From Aquibacillus kalidii (lineage in GTDB: Bacteria; Bacillota; Bacilli; Bacillales; Amphibacillaceae): DNA of 41,071 bases. The position numbers and the translations under genes were made by a program. Of the stretch, positions 1 to 8,429 are shown piece after piece. The notes beneath the pieces are model-generated. The model searched no databases. It saw only the letters and a program-made list of their open reading frames with translations, and was not told the origin of the DNA. Positions within the stretch are counted from its first letter, which is position 1; each line of letters starts with the position of its first letter. The DNA is taken from NCBI RefSeq assembly GCF_014280935.1, contig NZ_JACLZI010000045.1, positions 1 through 41,071 on the forward strand, in the 5' to 3' direction.

Positions 1-314
1 TTACAGAGCTCCTTACGTCGCGAAATAAGAAAAACTAAAAGAATTCGCTTCGTTAGAGGGCTCCTTACGTCGTGAAAATAGAAAAACCAAAAGAAATCGC
101 TTCGTTAGAGGGTAGCTAACGTCGCGAAATTAGAGGAACTATAAGAATTCGCTTTGTTAGAGGGCTCCTTACGTCGTGAAAATAGAAAAACCAAAAGAAT
201 TCGCTTCGTTAGAGGGCTCCTTACGTCGCGAAATAAGAAAAACCAAAAAAATTCACTTCGTTAGAGGGCAGCTAACGTCGCGAAGTTAGAAAAACCAAAA
301 GAATTCGCTTCGTT
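1..314 (+). repeat. Tandem array of a 52-bp intergenic repeat (left array)
   Basis: Six consecutive units start at 5, 55, 107, 159, 211 and 263. The first is 50 bp (it lacks a GG) and the others are exactly 52 bp. Each begins AGAGGG and ends with CTTCGTT or CTTTGTT. Two subtypes are visible: one with CTCCTTACG after AGAGGG (units 1, 2, 4, 5) and one with TAGCTAACG or CAGCTAACG (units 3, 6). Across each junction, TTCGC-NNN-GTTAG can pair with CTAAC-NNN-GCGAA around an AGGGCAG-like loop. The period is not a multiple of three, so the array is not coding. The array may begin before base 1. The same family, inverted, ends the window. Confidence 0.95.
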
Positions 315-423
315 ATATCGCCTATCTTATTTCTAACTGGAGAGTCTATAGGAAATGTGTCAGATACAATAATTGTTATAAAGGAGCTAAATTAATACCA
401 CTTGGATGATAGGAGTTCTCTTC

Positions 424-1383
424 ATGAAAATAGGGTATCGTACACTTAAAACGGCAATTGGCACACCACTTGCTATTTGGATAGCAGAACTAATGCAGCT
501 AGATAATTATGTCTCAGCGGGCATTATTACACTTCTTTGTATTCAGCCAACAAGAAAGAGTTCTTTTTTGACGTCATGGCATCGATTTGGTGCCTGTGTT
601 TTATCAATGTTGTTTGCATTCATAATTTTTGAATTAATCGGTTACCATCCGTTGGCTATTGGAATCTTGTTACTATTATTTATCCCGACAACAATTCCGT
701 TACAGTTATCACCTGGAATCGTTACAAGCTCTGTCATCCTATTACATTTGTACAGTTCAAAAAACATTACTCTGTCTTTAATATTAAATGAGTTTTTTAT
801 AATCACCATAGGAATTGGTGTGGCCTTAGTGTTAAATTTATATATGCCAAGCTTAGATACGAATTTAAAAAGGATGCAAGAGAAGGTAGAAGATAATTTC
901 CGTATCATTCTACAGGAGATTGGTTCATACCTTCGAAATGGCAACCAAGCCTGGAATGGCAAGGAAATTACAGAAACGGAGACTTTGCTTAAAGATGCCG
1001 AAAGATTGGTGCTACGAGATATTGAAAATCATCTATTACGGGGAAAACATTCTTTTCGGGATTATTTTGCGATGCGTTCTAGACAATTTGAATTACTAAG
1101 AAGAATGATTCCCTTAGCAAGCCAAATGACAGTTCTTTATGAACAGTCCTATCGAATTGCTGATTTCTTAGAAGAATTAGCAGAAGCAGTCCATCCAGGG
1201 AATACAGCGATGACTCACCTTCAAACTCTTAGAAAATTAAGGAGAGAATTTGAGCAGAGTGAACTACCTAAAACGAGAATTGAGTTTGAATCTAGGGCAA
1301 ACTTGTTCAGATTATTACATGAAATTGAACAATATTTAGTGCTAAAAAAGAACAGTACGCCAAGACAGAAATTACGAGCATGA
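424..1383 (+). CDS. yqjA: YqjA-like membrane protein, aromatic acid exporter family
   Basis: A predicted 319-residue inner-membrane protein. The first ~140 residues are strongly hydrophobic with several membrane segments. The remainder is charged and helical, as in the FUSC/aromatic acid exporter (DUF939) proteins such as B. subtilis YqjA. Substrate is unknown; family members are linked to efflux of aromatic acids or similar compounds. The start at 424 (MKIGYRT) is chosen over an in-frame ATG at 406 because AGGAG at 411-415 lies 8 bases before it, and the 406 start has no well-placed ribosome site. It is the first gene after the 52-bp repeat array and is followed closely by the L,D-transpeptidase gene on the same strand. 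Function is inferred from family resemblance only. Confidence 0.85.
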   Translation: MKIGYRTLKTAIGTPLAIWIAELMQLDNYVSAGIITLLCIQPTRKSSFLTSWHRFGACVLSMLFAFIIFELIGYHPLAIGILLLLFIPTTIPLQLSPGIVTSSVILLHLYSSKNITLSLILNEFFIITIGIGVALVLNLYMPSLDTNLKRMQEKVEDNFRIILQEIGSYLRNGNQAWNGKEITETETLLKDAERLVLRDIENHLLRGKHSFRDYFAMRSRQFELLRRMIPLASQMTVLYEQSYRIADFLEELAEAVHPGNTAMTHLQTLRKLRREFEQSELPKTRIEFESRANLFRLLHEIEQYLVLKKNSTPRQKLRA

Positions 1384-1448
1384 TAGGAAAGAATGGGCAC
1401 TCTTTTATTGGGTACACTACTAGAAAAGGATGAAATGAGGTGTGTTTA

Positions 1449-1955
1449 ATGAAAAGTGCGCTTCTTTCTTTAATGGTGATTTTATCACCTTTATGGCCGT
1501 TAGGAGAAAACCCTACACCAAACGCTCCATTTATCATAGTCAATAAACAAGTAAACCAATTAGCTTATGTTGACGATAACCAAATCCAGAAGATATACGA
1601 TGTTGCTACTGGAGCTACGAATGAATTGACCCCGAACGGTTTGCATACCGTAACTGTTAAGGCAGTTGAACCTTATTATCGTAAGAAAAATATTCCTGGT
1701 GGTTCACCAGATAACCCATTAGGTACAAGATGGATAGGTTTTAATGCTGAGAATACAGATGGAAGAATATACGGTTTGCATGGAACAAATAATCCTAGTT
1801 CTATCGGAAAGAATGCATCTGCTGGATGTGTAAGAATGGAGAATAAGGATGTGGAAGAACTTTTTTCCAACATTCCTATGGGAACTAAAATATATATAAC
1901 GGATGAGGATAAAGACTTTCAATCGATTGCAAGTGAATGGAACGCAATTAGATGA
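1449..1955 (+). CDS. L,D-transpeptidase (YkuD domain), secreted
   Basis: A 168-residue protein with a short hydrophobic N-terminus that looks like a signal peptide (residues 1-18), then a single YkuD catalytic domain. The hallmark is visible: HG at 111-112 and SAGCVRM at 124-130, with C127 as the predicted nucleophile. Such enzymes make 3-3 peptidoglycan crosslinks or attach proteins to the wall, acting outside the membrane. There is no LysM or SH3 domain, so it is a minimal form. The start at 1449 follows GAAATGAGG (1432-1440) with 8 bases spacing; a GTG at 1440 overlaps that ribosome site and is less likely. A perfect 19-bp stem begins at the stop codon. Confidence 0.9.
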   Translation: MKSALLSLMVILSPLWPLGENPTPNAPFIIVNKQVNQLAYVDDNQIQKIYDVATGATNELTPNGLHTVTVKAVEPYYRKKNIPGGSPDNPLGTRWIGFNAENTDGRIYGLHGTNNPSSIGKNASAGCVRMENKDVEELFSNIPMGTKIYITDEDKDFQSIASEWNAIR

Positions 1956-1998
1956 GAAAGAGGGACTGCTAATAAGAACGCAGTCCCTCTTTCTCATC
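1951..1998. terminator. Perfect 19-bp stem-loop overlapping the L,D-transpeptidase stop codon
   Basis: Arms 1951-1969 and 1980-1998 are perfectly complementary around a 10-base loop. The left arm contains the TGA stop of the transpeptidase gene. No clean U-tract follows on either strand, so it may act as a terminator with limited efficiency, as a bidirectional barrier between convergent transcripts (the small gene downstream is on the minus strand), or as a 3' stabiliser. Confidence 0.7.
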
Positions 1999-2004
1999 AC
2001 TAAT

Positions 2005-2030
2005 CCCCACCCTGAAGGATCCTGGTGGGG
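2005..2030. terminator. Short GC-rich hairpin in the convergent intergenic region
   Basis: CCCCACC at 2005-2011 pairs with GGTGGGG at 2024-2030, with AGGATCCT in the loop. It lies between the 19-bp stem-loop and the 3' end of the minus-strand Prli42-like gene. Read on the minus strand it is just downstream of that gene's stop, so it may end that transcript. No strong U-tract is seen. Confidence 0.45.
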
Positions 2031-2048
2031 TGAACGGTCAAGTTTCAA

Positions 2049-2189
2049 TTAAATAAAAGCAGCTAGTCCATATGTGAAAGTAGATAAGGCCATTGCAATG
2101 ATCATAATGTACACTATTATTTTAATTCGTTTTTCTCGTTTTGACTTTTTACGTTTTGGTTGTTGTTGAACGCTAGTTTTCGCAGCCAT
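2049..2189 (-). CDS. Prli42-like small membrane protein
   Basis: A 46-residue protein read on the minus strand: MAAKTSVQQQP, then a basic stretch rich in K and R (residues 11-23), then one hydrophobic segment starting KIIVYIMIIAMALST and ending GLAAFI at the C-terminus. This layout and the YxMxxAMxxST pattern resemble the stressosome-associated protein Prli42 of Listeria and other Firmicutes, which anchors the stressosome at the membrane. A strong ribosome site (AAAGGGGG) precedes the ATG at 2189. It is longer at the N-terminus than the ~31-residue Listeria protein. It lies convergent to the transpeptidase gene and next to a PepT-like peptidase gene. The identification is from pattern recall without a search. 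Confidence 0.72.
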   Translation of the reverse strand: MAAKTSVQQQPKRKKSKREKRIKIIVYIMIIAMALSTFTYGLAAFI

Positions 2190-2374
2190 TATTTTGCCCC
2201 CTTTAAGCAAGTTGCTATTATTATTTTACCTTGAAATATTAATTTGGACAAGACATGTTTCCTTTCTATTAATTGGATAATTCATAGCTAGTTCAATTAG
2301 AAGTTAAAAGATTGACATTATTAATCGGTTTCGCTAACGTTTAATAGAAAGTGTACATATAGGGAGGACCTAAA

Positions 2375-3493
2375 ATGGTTAATGAAAAAAGGCTTATTGA
2401 TGAATTTTTAGAATTAGTGCAAATTGATTCAGAAACAAAAGAAGAGGCAGCTATATCTGCAGTGTTGAAGAAAAAGTTTACAGATTTAGGACTTGATGTA
2501 GTCGAAGATGATAGTAAAGAAAAGACAGGGCATGGTGCAAGTAATCTAGTTTGTACATTAAAAGGAAACAAAGAAGGTGTAGATCCTATCTATTTCACCT
2601 CTCATATGGATACTGTAGTTCCAGGTAAAAATATTAAACCTACTATAAAAGATGGTTATATTGTAACAGATGGTACTACAATTCTTGGTGCAGATGATAA
2701 AGCAGGCTTGGCAGGTATGTTCGAAGCGATTAGGGTTATGAAAGAAACAAATGTGGAACATGGGGATATTCAATTCATTATTACTGCAGGGGAAGAGTCT
2801 GGTCTTGTAGGAGCAAAAGAGCTAGATATGAGCCTCGTTAAAGCTAAATTTGGATATGCATTGGATAGTGACGGAAGTGTGGGTAATATAATTGTAGCTG
2901 CTCCTACTCAAGCAAAAGTCAATGCTATTGTGAAAGGAAAAACCGCTCATGCCGGTGTTGCTCCTGAGAAAGGTGTCTCAGCAATTACGATTGCAGCCAA
3001 ATCTATTGCTAAAATGCCTCTTGGTAGAATTGATGAGGAAACTACAGCTAATATAGGTCGTTTTCAAGGTGGTCAACAAACTAATATAGTTTGTGATTAT
3101 GTTGAAATTCTTGCTGAAGCGCGCTCATTAATCCCTGAGAAAATGGAAGCACAAGTGCAAAAAATGAAAGAAGCATTTGAAGATACAGCGAAACAAATGG
3201 GTGGCAGTGTAGATGTTGAAATAAAAGTGATGTACCCTGGTTTTAAACACCAAGAAGGGGACCATGTCGTTGAAATTGCCAAAAAAGCTGCTAAGCGAAT
3301 TGGTAGGGAAAGTGAACTTTTACAAAGCGGTGGTGGTAGCGACGCTAATGTAATTGCTGGACATGGCATACCAACAGTTAATCTTGCTGTAGGTTATGAA
3401 GATATCCATACAACTAATGAAAAAATGCCAATAACCGAATTAGTAAAAGTAGCTGAGTTAATAACAGCAATTGCCAAAGAAGTAGCAAGCTAA
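2375..3493 (+). CDS. yqjE: Tripeptidase T-like M20 family zinc peptidase
   Basis: A 372-residue cytosolic metallopeptidase that matches B. subtilis YqjE in length and appearance. Metal-site motifs in order are SHMDTV, LGADDKAG, AGEESG, ALDSDG and the C-terminal His in YEDIHTT, as in PepT/M20 enzymes that use two zinc ions. An insert between the motifs (about residues 180-290) is the dimerisation domain. It probably removes the N-terminal residue from short peptides. The ATG at 2375 has AGGGAGG just upstream. A TTGACA at 2312-2317 could be part of its promoter but the matching -10 is poor. The gene is monocistronic, ended by a hairpin at 3501-3531. Confidence 0.92.
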   Translation: MVNEKRLIDEFLELVQIDSETKEEAAISAVLKKKFTDLGLDVVEDDSKEKTGHGASNLVCTLKGNKEGVDPIYFTSHMDTVVPGKNIKPTIKDGYIVTDGTTILGADDKAGLAGMFEAIRVMKETNVEHGDIQFIITAGEESGLVGAKELDMSLVKAKFGYALDSDGSVGNIIVAAPTQAKVNAIVKGKTAHAGVAPEKGVSAITIAAKSIAKMPLGRIDEETTANIGRFQGGQQTNIVCDYVEILAEARSLIPEKMEAQVQKMKEAFEDTAKQMGGSVDVEIKVMYPGFKHQEGDHVVEIAKKAAKRIGRESELLQSGGGSDANVIAGHGIPTVNLAVGYEDIHTTNEKMPITELVKVAELITAIAKEVAS

Positions 3494-3500
3494 AAGAGTT

Positions 3501-3531
3501 AATTAGCCAATCCAGTCAGGGTTGGCTAATT
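3501..3531 (+). terminator. Hairpin after the tripeptidase gene
   Basis: AATTAGCCAA (3501-3510) pairs perfectly with TTGGCTAATT (3522-3531) around an 11-base loop. Only three T residues follow before A, so it is a weak intrinsic terminator candidate separating the peptidase gene from dinB. Confidence 0.6.
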
Positions 3532-3586
3532 TAACGAGCTGAATTCCTAGTTCGGCTTATAAACTATTCACTTCAGTTTAAACTCT

Positions 3587-3635
3587 TTGTACATGCCTCC
3601 TTCTATGCTATAATTATTTTTCGGAACAGTTGTTC
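3587..3635 (+). promoter_or_regulatory. dinB promoter with LexA (DinR) operator
   Basis: TTGTAC at 3587-3592 and TATAAT at 3609-3614 are separated by 16 bases and form a good sigma-A promoter. Ten bases further on, GAAC-AGTT-GTTC at 3624-3635 matches the Bacillus LexA/DinR operator core GAACNNNNGTTC exactly. It sits at the expected transcription start, between the -10 element and the dinB ribosome site (AAAGGGAG). This predicts SOS induction of the downstream polymerase gene. Confidence 0.8.
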
Positions 3636-3652
3636 TCTAAAGGGAGATAAAT

Positions 3653-4900
3653 ATGTCGAAATGGTATCCGAAACAAGGAAGAGTTATCTTACATGTTGAT
3701 ATGAATAGCTTTTATGCATCTGTTGAAATGGCTTACGATCCTAAACTTAAAGGTAAACCATTAGCTATTGCAGGCAACCCGGAGGAAAGACGAGGAATTA
3801 TTGTAACAAGTAGTTATGAAGCTAGAGAAAAAGGTGTCAAAACAACTATGCCTTTATGGGAAGCTAGGAAGCTTTGTCCAGACCTTGTCGTAATGAGACC
3901 TAATTTTGAACGCTATCGATCAGCATCTAAGTCAATGTTTAAAATATTGTCAGATATAACCCCTTTTGTTCAACCAGTTTCTATTGATGAGGGGTACATG
4001 GATATTACAGATTGTGAATCTTTAGGATCCCCAATCTTTATTGCAGAAACTATCCAGAAGAGGATAAAGTCTGAGTTAGATTTACCTTGTAGTATCGGGA
4101 TTGCACCAAACAAATTCTTAGCTAAAATGGCTTCTGATATGAAAAAGCCAATGGGTATTACTATTTTGCGTAAACGAGACCTGGATGAAAAGTTATGGCC
4201 TTTACCAGTAGGAGAAATGTATGGAATCGGTAAAAAAACAGCAGATAAGTTAAACAATTTAAAGATCTTTACCATTAAAGACCTAGTAGAAGCAGATTCG
4301 TACCAGTTAAAACGAGTTTTAGGAATTAATGGAGAACGTCTTCAAAATCGTGCCAACGGGATTGATCCAAGTCCGGTTGACCCAGATGCTATATATGATT
4401 TTAAAAGTATTGGTAGTTCAGAAACGTTACCTCATGATACAACCGATGAATCAGAAATTAAAAAATTAATGAGGCATTTGGTACGAAATGTAACAAGAAG
4501 GTTGAAGAGGAAACAAGCGGTAGGTCGAAATATTCAAGTGATGATCAGATTTCATAACAGAAAGACAATAACTAGGAGTATAAAACTTCCCGATTACATA
4601 GAGGAGGAAGAGGATATTTTCTCTGTTAGTTACGACCTATTTAATCAAAACTGGAATGGGGAAGCAATTAGGTTATTGGGGGTTACTGTCCAAGATATCG
4701 CAGAAAAGAAGGATGTAGCCCAACAACTTGATTTGTTTACCTACGAAAAAGATGCTAGTAAAGAAAAATTATATGAAGCAATCGATAAGTTGACTGACAA
4801 GTACGGAGAGAATCCTTTTAAAACTTTTAAGTATGAAGATGACCAAGAGCAACCTCGAACTAGTTTTCAGAAAGACTTTTTAGATGATTATAAACAATAA
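3653..4900 (+). CDS. dinB: DNA polymerase IV (Y-family translesion polymerase)
   Basis: A 415-residue protein with the Y-family layout. D16 and the following MNSFYASVE form the first metal site, with Y21 at the steric-gate position. The SIDE motif is at 110-113 (D112/E113 catalytic). Then come thumb and little-finger domains. QLDLF at 358-362 fits the beta-clamp binding motif, though it is followed by about 50 more residues instead of lying at the extreme C-terminus. The enzyme copies past DNA lesions with low fidelity. It corresponds by position to B. subtilis yqjH, but this copy has a LexA box in its promoter. It converges on rnz, with a shared terminator at 4902-4937. Confidence 0.95.
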   Translation: MSKWYPKQGRVILHVDMNSFYASVEMAYDPKLKGKPLAIAGNPEERRGIIVTSSYEAREKGVKTTMPLWEARKLCPDLVVMRPNFERYRSASKSMFKILSDITPFVQPVSIDEGYMDITDCESLGSPIFIAETIQKRIKSELDLPCSIGIAPNKFLAKMASDMKKPMGITILRKRDLDEKLWPLPVGEMYGIGKKTADKLNNLKIFTIKDLVEADSYQLKRVLGINGERLQNRANGIDPSPVDPDAIYDFKSIGSSETLPHDTTDESEIKKLMRHLVRNVTRRLKRKQAVGRNIQVMIRFHNRKTITRSIKLPDYIEEEEDIFSVSYDLFNQNWNGEAIRLLGVTVQDIAEKKDVAQQLDLFTYEKDASKEKLYEAIDKLTDKYGENPFKTFKYEDDQEQPRTSFQKDFLDDYKQ

Positions 4901-4901
4901 G

Positions 4902-4937
4902 AAAAACTGATTTTAATGATATATAAAATCAGTTTTT
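4902..4937. terminator. Bidirectional terminator between dinB and rnz
   Basis: AAAAACTGATTTTA (4902-4915) pairs with TAAAATCAGTTTTT (4924-4937) around an 8-base loop. T-runs lie at the 3' end on both strands, as expected for a shared terminator of convergent genes. The right arm overlaps the last codons of rnz. Confidence 0.85.
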
Positions 4938-5855
4938 TGCTTGGATTTCTATCTCAAAAAAGTCATGAGCAATGCTCGTATTTTCAAACGTTTCTTGTGC
5001 TTCTTGTCTTAGATGGTCATTGCTATCGTCCTGATATCTAGAGGAGATATGGGTCAAAATGAGTTTTTTAACTTGCCCATCCTTAGCCAGTAGTGCAGCC
5101 TGCTTCGTTGTAGAATGAAAATAGTTATAAGCTAATTCTTCCTGAGACTGTTCAAATGTAGATTCATGAACTAACACATCCGAGTCTCTTACAAATTCGT
5201 CTAGAGTAGGAACATATCGCGTATCCCCCAAAATCGTTACAATTCTTCCGGGTTTTTCAGGCCCGATGAAATCTTTTCTATACAAAATTTCCCCGTTTTC
5301 TAATTGAACTTGATCCATTTCTTTTATTTGTTTATAAATAGGTCCAGGATGTACCCCAATGTCTTTTAATTTATTAGGTTGTAACTGCCCTGGTAAATCT
5401 TTTTCCACAATCCGGTAACCATAACTAATAATCCCATGATCTAATTTAGCACAGGAAACGACAAATTGTTCGTCTTCATAGGTAATTCCATCTGACACTT
5501 CTACGAAATTAAGGGGATATGCGAGCCTAGTTCCACTGATTTGCAAGCTAGTTTCTACGAATTCTCTAATCCCTTTAGGGCCATATATAGTTAATGCTGA
5601 TTCCCCGTTTTGGAATGATCGACTGCTAAGGAAACCAGGGAGACCATAAATGTGATCCCCGTGTAAATGTGTGATGAAAATTTTATCTATTTTTCTTGGT
5701 CGTATATTAGTCCGGAGAATTTGGTGTTGGGTCGCTTCCCCGCAATCAAATAGCCAAACAGAACCGTTTTCTTGTTGCATTTCTAACGCGATAGAAGATA
5801 CGTTTCGTTCTTTACTAGGTACACCTGCCCCAGTCCCTAGGAAAATTAATCTCAT
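4929..5855 (-). CDS. rnz: Ribonuclease Z (tRNA 3' processing endonuclease)
   Basis: A 308-residue metallo-beta-lactamase-fold enzyme. The zinc motif THLHGDH lies at about residues 62-68 (H63, H65, D67, H68), followed by the GLPG region. Later conserved elements include LGDTR and ESTF, and a final His in LTHISSRY. It cuts precursor tRNAs that lack an encoded CCA, on the 3' side of the discriminator base. Length matches B. subtilis RNase Z (YqjK). AGGAGG lies 8 bases before the ATG at 5855 (minus strand). No neighbour is co-transcribed in an obvious way: 89 bp separate it from the glycerophosphodiester phosphodiesterase gene upstream on the same strand. Confidence 0.95.
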   Translation of the reverse strand: MRLIFLGTGAGVPSKERNVSSIALEMQQENGSVWLFDCGEATQHQILRTNIRPRKIDKIFITHLHGDHIYGLPGFLSSRSFQNGESALTIYGPKGIREFVETSLQISGTRLAYPLNFVEVSDGITYEDEQFVVSCAKLDHGIISYGYRIVEKDLPGQLQPNKLKDIGVHPGPIYKQIKEMDQVQLENGEILYRKDFIGPEKPGRIVTILGDTRYVPTLDEFVRDSDVLVHESTFEQSQEELAYNYFHSTTKQAALLAKDGQVKKLILTHISSRYQDDSNDHLRQEAQETFENTSIAHDFFEIEIQAKN

Positions 5856-5944
5856 TACGTAAACCTCCTGTTACATACCGTGGAGTGTATTGCATTATAA
5901 TAGTAAATTAATTAATGCAGGACTTCATCCATAAATTATTGGCA

Positions 5945-6700
5945 TTAATTACTATCCTTATTAGCTTTTGTTTCAAATTGTTTTCGTGTATCAATGGCAA
6001 CATGCGGTACATCAGTGAAAATAGCATGACAACCTAGTTTAAAGCAACGCATAATTTGAGTTGGTCTGTTCACTGTATATGTTGCTACATACATATTGTT
6101 ACTGTGCGCATTTCTGACTATGGAACGATTTAACAGACGATAGCGGATATGCAGACCAGTAGCCCCTAAATTTTTTGAATAACCAACAAGATCTTTAATT
6201 TTACTTGAGGTTAAAAAAGCGGTTGTCAAATCTTTGTCTATACCTTCCAGTCTTTTAACACTTTCCGCATTAAAAGTGGAAATAACTGTTCTTGTAAGAA
6301 CGTCGTATTTTTTAAGAAGGTCATATACTATTTTTTCTAAGTTTTTATAGTCGATAACATTATTTTTCAATTCAATATTAATTTTAAGATTTTTATCTTT
6401 AATCCAACTTAGGAACTGATCAAGTGATATGATAGTAGTACCTGCATAGTGTTCGGAAAACCATGATCCTGCATCTAACTTTTGTAATTCTTCCAATGTA
6501 TAATCCTGAACAAAGCCTGTTCCGTCTGTAGTTCGTCTTACATTTTCATCATGGATTAAGACAGGAACGTGGTCTTTCGTCAGTTGTACATCTGTCTCAA
6601 TTCCATCTGCACCCATTTGATAAGCCAAATCGAATGCAGGCATTGTATTTTCTGGAGCTAGTTTACTAGCACCTCGATGCGCGAAAATAATCGTTTTCAA
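5945..6700 (-). CDS. Glycerophosphodiester phosphodiesterase
   Basis: A 251-residue cytosolic GDPD-family enzyme that hydrolyses glycerophosphodiesters to glycerol-3-phosphate and an alcohol. Visible motifs are HRG at 8-10, PEN at 16-18, ETDVQLT at 35-41 and H50 in VLIHDE, which supply the metal site and catalytic histidines. The TTG at 6700 is chosen because AAAAGGTGATG ends close upstream. The ATG at 6706 lies inside that ribosome site, and a longer upstream ATG (6763) would run over the neighbouring gene. The C-terminal part carries IFTDVPH typical of the family. It is divergent from the RocB-like peptidase gene, with about 80 bp between starts. Confidence 0.9.
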   Translation of the reverse strand: MKTIIFAHRGASKLAPENTMPAFDLAYQMGADGIETDVQLTKDHVPVLIHDENVRRTTDGTGFVQDYTLEELQKLDAGSWFSEHYAGTTIISLDQFLSWIKDKNLKINIELKNNVIDYKNLEKIVYDLLKKYDVLTRTVISTFNAESVKRLEGIDKDLTTAFLTSSKIKDLVGYSKNLGATGLHIRYRLLNRSIVRNAHSNNMYVATYTVNRPTQIMRCFKLGCHAIFTDVPHVAIDTRKQFETKANKDSN

Positions 6701-6782
6701 AAGCATCACCTTTTCACTAAGAGTTTTCTTAATGATTGTGGTACATTTTAACAAAAAAGTCAATTTGAAAGGGAGTTTTGAT

Positions 6783-8399
6783 TTGGAACAATGGAAATCT
6801 AGACAACAATTGACTGATTTATTATGTTCATTAGTTCGTTACCCTAGTATTACAGGTAGTGAAGCTGAACTTGAGTTCCCTCAGTTTGTTCATTCCCTAT
6901 TAAGCGATTACCCATATTTTCAAAAGCATTCAGAAAATTTACAATTACACCCCCTGAGTGATGGTAGACAGCTATTAACGGCATTAGTTAAGCAAGAGGA
7001 TGTTAGTGATACTGTCTTATTACTAAGTCATTTTGATGTCGTAGGAGTAGATGACTATGGGTCACTGAAAAATTTAGCCTTTCACCCAAGAGAATTAACG
7101 GAAGAAATGATGAAAAGGAATAAGGATTTACCGTCACTAGTCCAAAAAGATATGGACTCATCTTCTTGGTTATTCGGCCGAGGTGTTATGGACATGAAGG
7201 CAGGGTTAGCTATTCATTTATCCATGATAGAAAAAGCAATAAATGGTGAGTTTACGGGTAATCTCCTTTTGGTAACAGTACCAGATGAAGAAGTTAACTC
7301 TTTAGGAATGTTAACTGCATTACCGATCATTAAACAGTATAAACAGGAGAAAAACTTAAATTACCTGGTTTGTATCAATGGGGAACCAATGTTTAGTAGG
7401 TATCCTGGTGATTCAAATTATTACTTATATTCTGGCTCAATCGGAAAAGTTCTACCGGGTTTCTTCTGTTATGGTAAAGAAACCCATGTTGGAGAACCGT
7501 TTGCAGGATTAAATGCAAACATGATGATCAGTTATCTCTCCAGAGAATTAGAATTAAATGAAAACTTTATTGAGGAAAATGGTGATGAAGTGACTCCACC
7601 ACCAGTAAGTTTAATGCAACGTGATTTAAAGGAAGAATACTCTGTACAAACACCGACAACTGCTGTTGCCATGTATAATGTACTTTATCTAAAGCAATCT
7701 ATCTCCGAAATAAATGATAAATTAATAAATGCTGCTAATAATGCTCGAAATGCTATCATAGAGCACTTTAATAATAAAGTAGATAACTATTCGAAATATG
7801 ACCATGATTTTATAAAGCCGACTATTAGTATTAAGGTGTTTCTGTATGAGGAGCTATATGACATAGCAATAAAACGTTACGGGAAAAAGGAAATGGAAAG
7901 AAGACAAAATTTATTAATTAGTCAACGTCAGCAAGGTGACCGTGATTTCTCAACACTTCTCGTTCAAGATCTTGCATCTTTATGTAAAGATCTTGGTCCA
8001 ATGATTGTTATCTTTTATAGTCCGCCTTTTTATCCAGCTGTATCGTCACATGGTAATTCTTTCGTTCGTAGGCTTGTTCATCAGGTTCAGCAACTATCAT
8101 TAGATAAATTTAAGGTTAAACTAAAAGAATTAGAGTATTTTCCTGGATTATCTGATTTAAGTTTTATAGGACCCTCTAATGCAAAGGGAAATTTAATGCC
8201 ACTGGTGAACAATTTACCTTTACAACATAATGGTTATCAGATCCCGGAAGAAATACTTGAAGACATTTCGATGCCAATTATTAATATGGGACCTTTGGGG
8301 AAAGACCCTCACCAATGGACAGAAAGGTTAGAATTAGAATATAGTTTTGAACAATTACCTTTATTATTAACGGAAACAATAAAAGCAGCATTTAAATAG
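6783..8399 (+). CDS. yqjN: RocB-like M20 family peptidase
   Basis: A 538-residue protein resembling B. subtilis YqjN and the arginine-degradation protein RocB, which belong to the M20 zinc-peptidase family. Metal-binding motifs are seen in LLSHFDVVG, FGRGVMDMKAG and VPDEEVNS. A long middle segment replaces the usual small dimerisation domain. Substrate is unknown; RocB-type enzymes are associated with amino acid breakdown. The TTG at 6783 follows AAAGGGAG with about 8 bases spacing and is preferred to an in-frame ATG at 6732, which lacks a ribosome site and lies in the divergent promoter region. The SDR gene follows 30 bp downstream and is probably co-transcribed. Confidence 0.88.
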   Translation: MEQWKSRQQLTDLLCSLVRYPSITGSEAELEFPQFVHSLLSDYPYFQKHSENLQLHPLSDGRQLLTALVKQEDVSDTVLLLSHFDVVGVDDYGSLKNLAFHPRELTEEMMKRNKDLPSLVQKDMDSSSWLFGRGVMDMKAGLAIHLSMIEKAINGEFTGNLLLVTVPDEEVNSLGMLTALPIIKQYKQEKNLNYLVCINGEPMFSRYPGDSNYYLYSGSIGKVLPGFFCYGKETHVGEPFAGLNANMMISYLSRELELNENFIEENGDEVTPPPVSLMQRDLKEEYSVQTPTTAVAMYNVLYLKQSISEINDKLINAANNARNAIIEHFNNKVDNYSKYDHDFIKPTISIKVFLYEELYDIAIKRYGKKEMERRQNLLISQRQQGDRDFSTLLVQDLASLCKDLGPMIVIFYSPPFYPAVSSHGNSFVRRLVHQVQQLSLDKFKVKLKELEYFPGLSDLSFIGPSNAKGNLMPLVNNLPLQHNGYQIPEEILEDISMPIINMGPLGKDPHQWTERLELEYSFEQLPLLLTETIKAAFK

Positions 8400-8429
8400 T
8401 AGTATTGGTACTAAAGGACAGGTGAGACT

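Noticed and set aside
1-314. CRISPR array
   Set aside because: The whole 52-bp unit repeats with no unique spacers, and no cas genes are seen.
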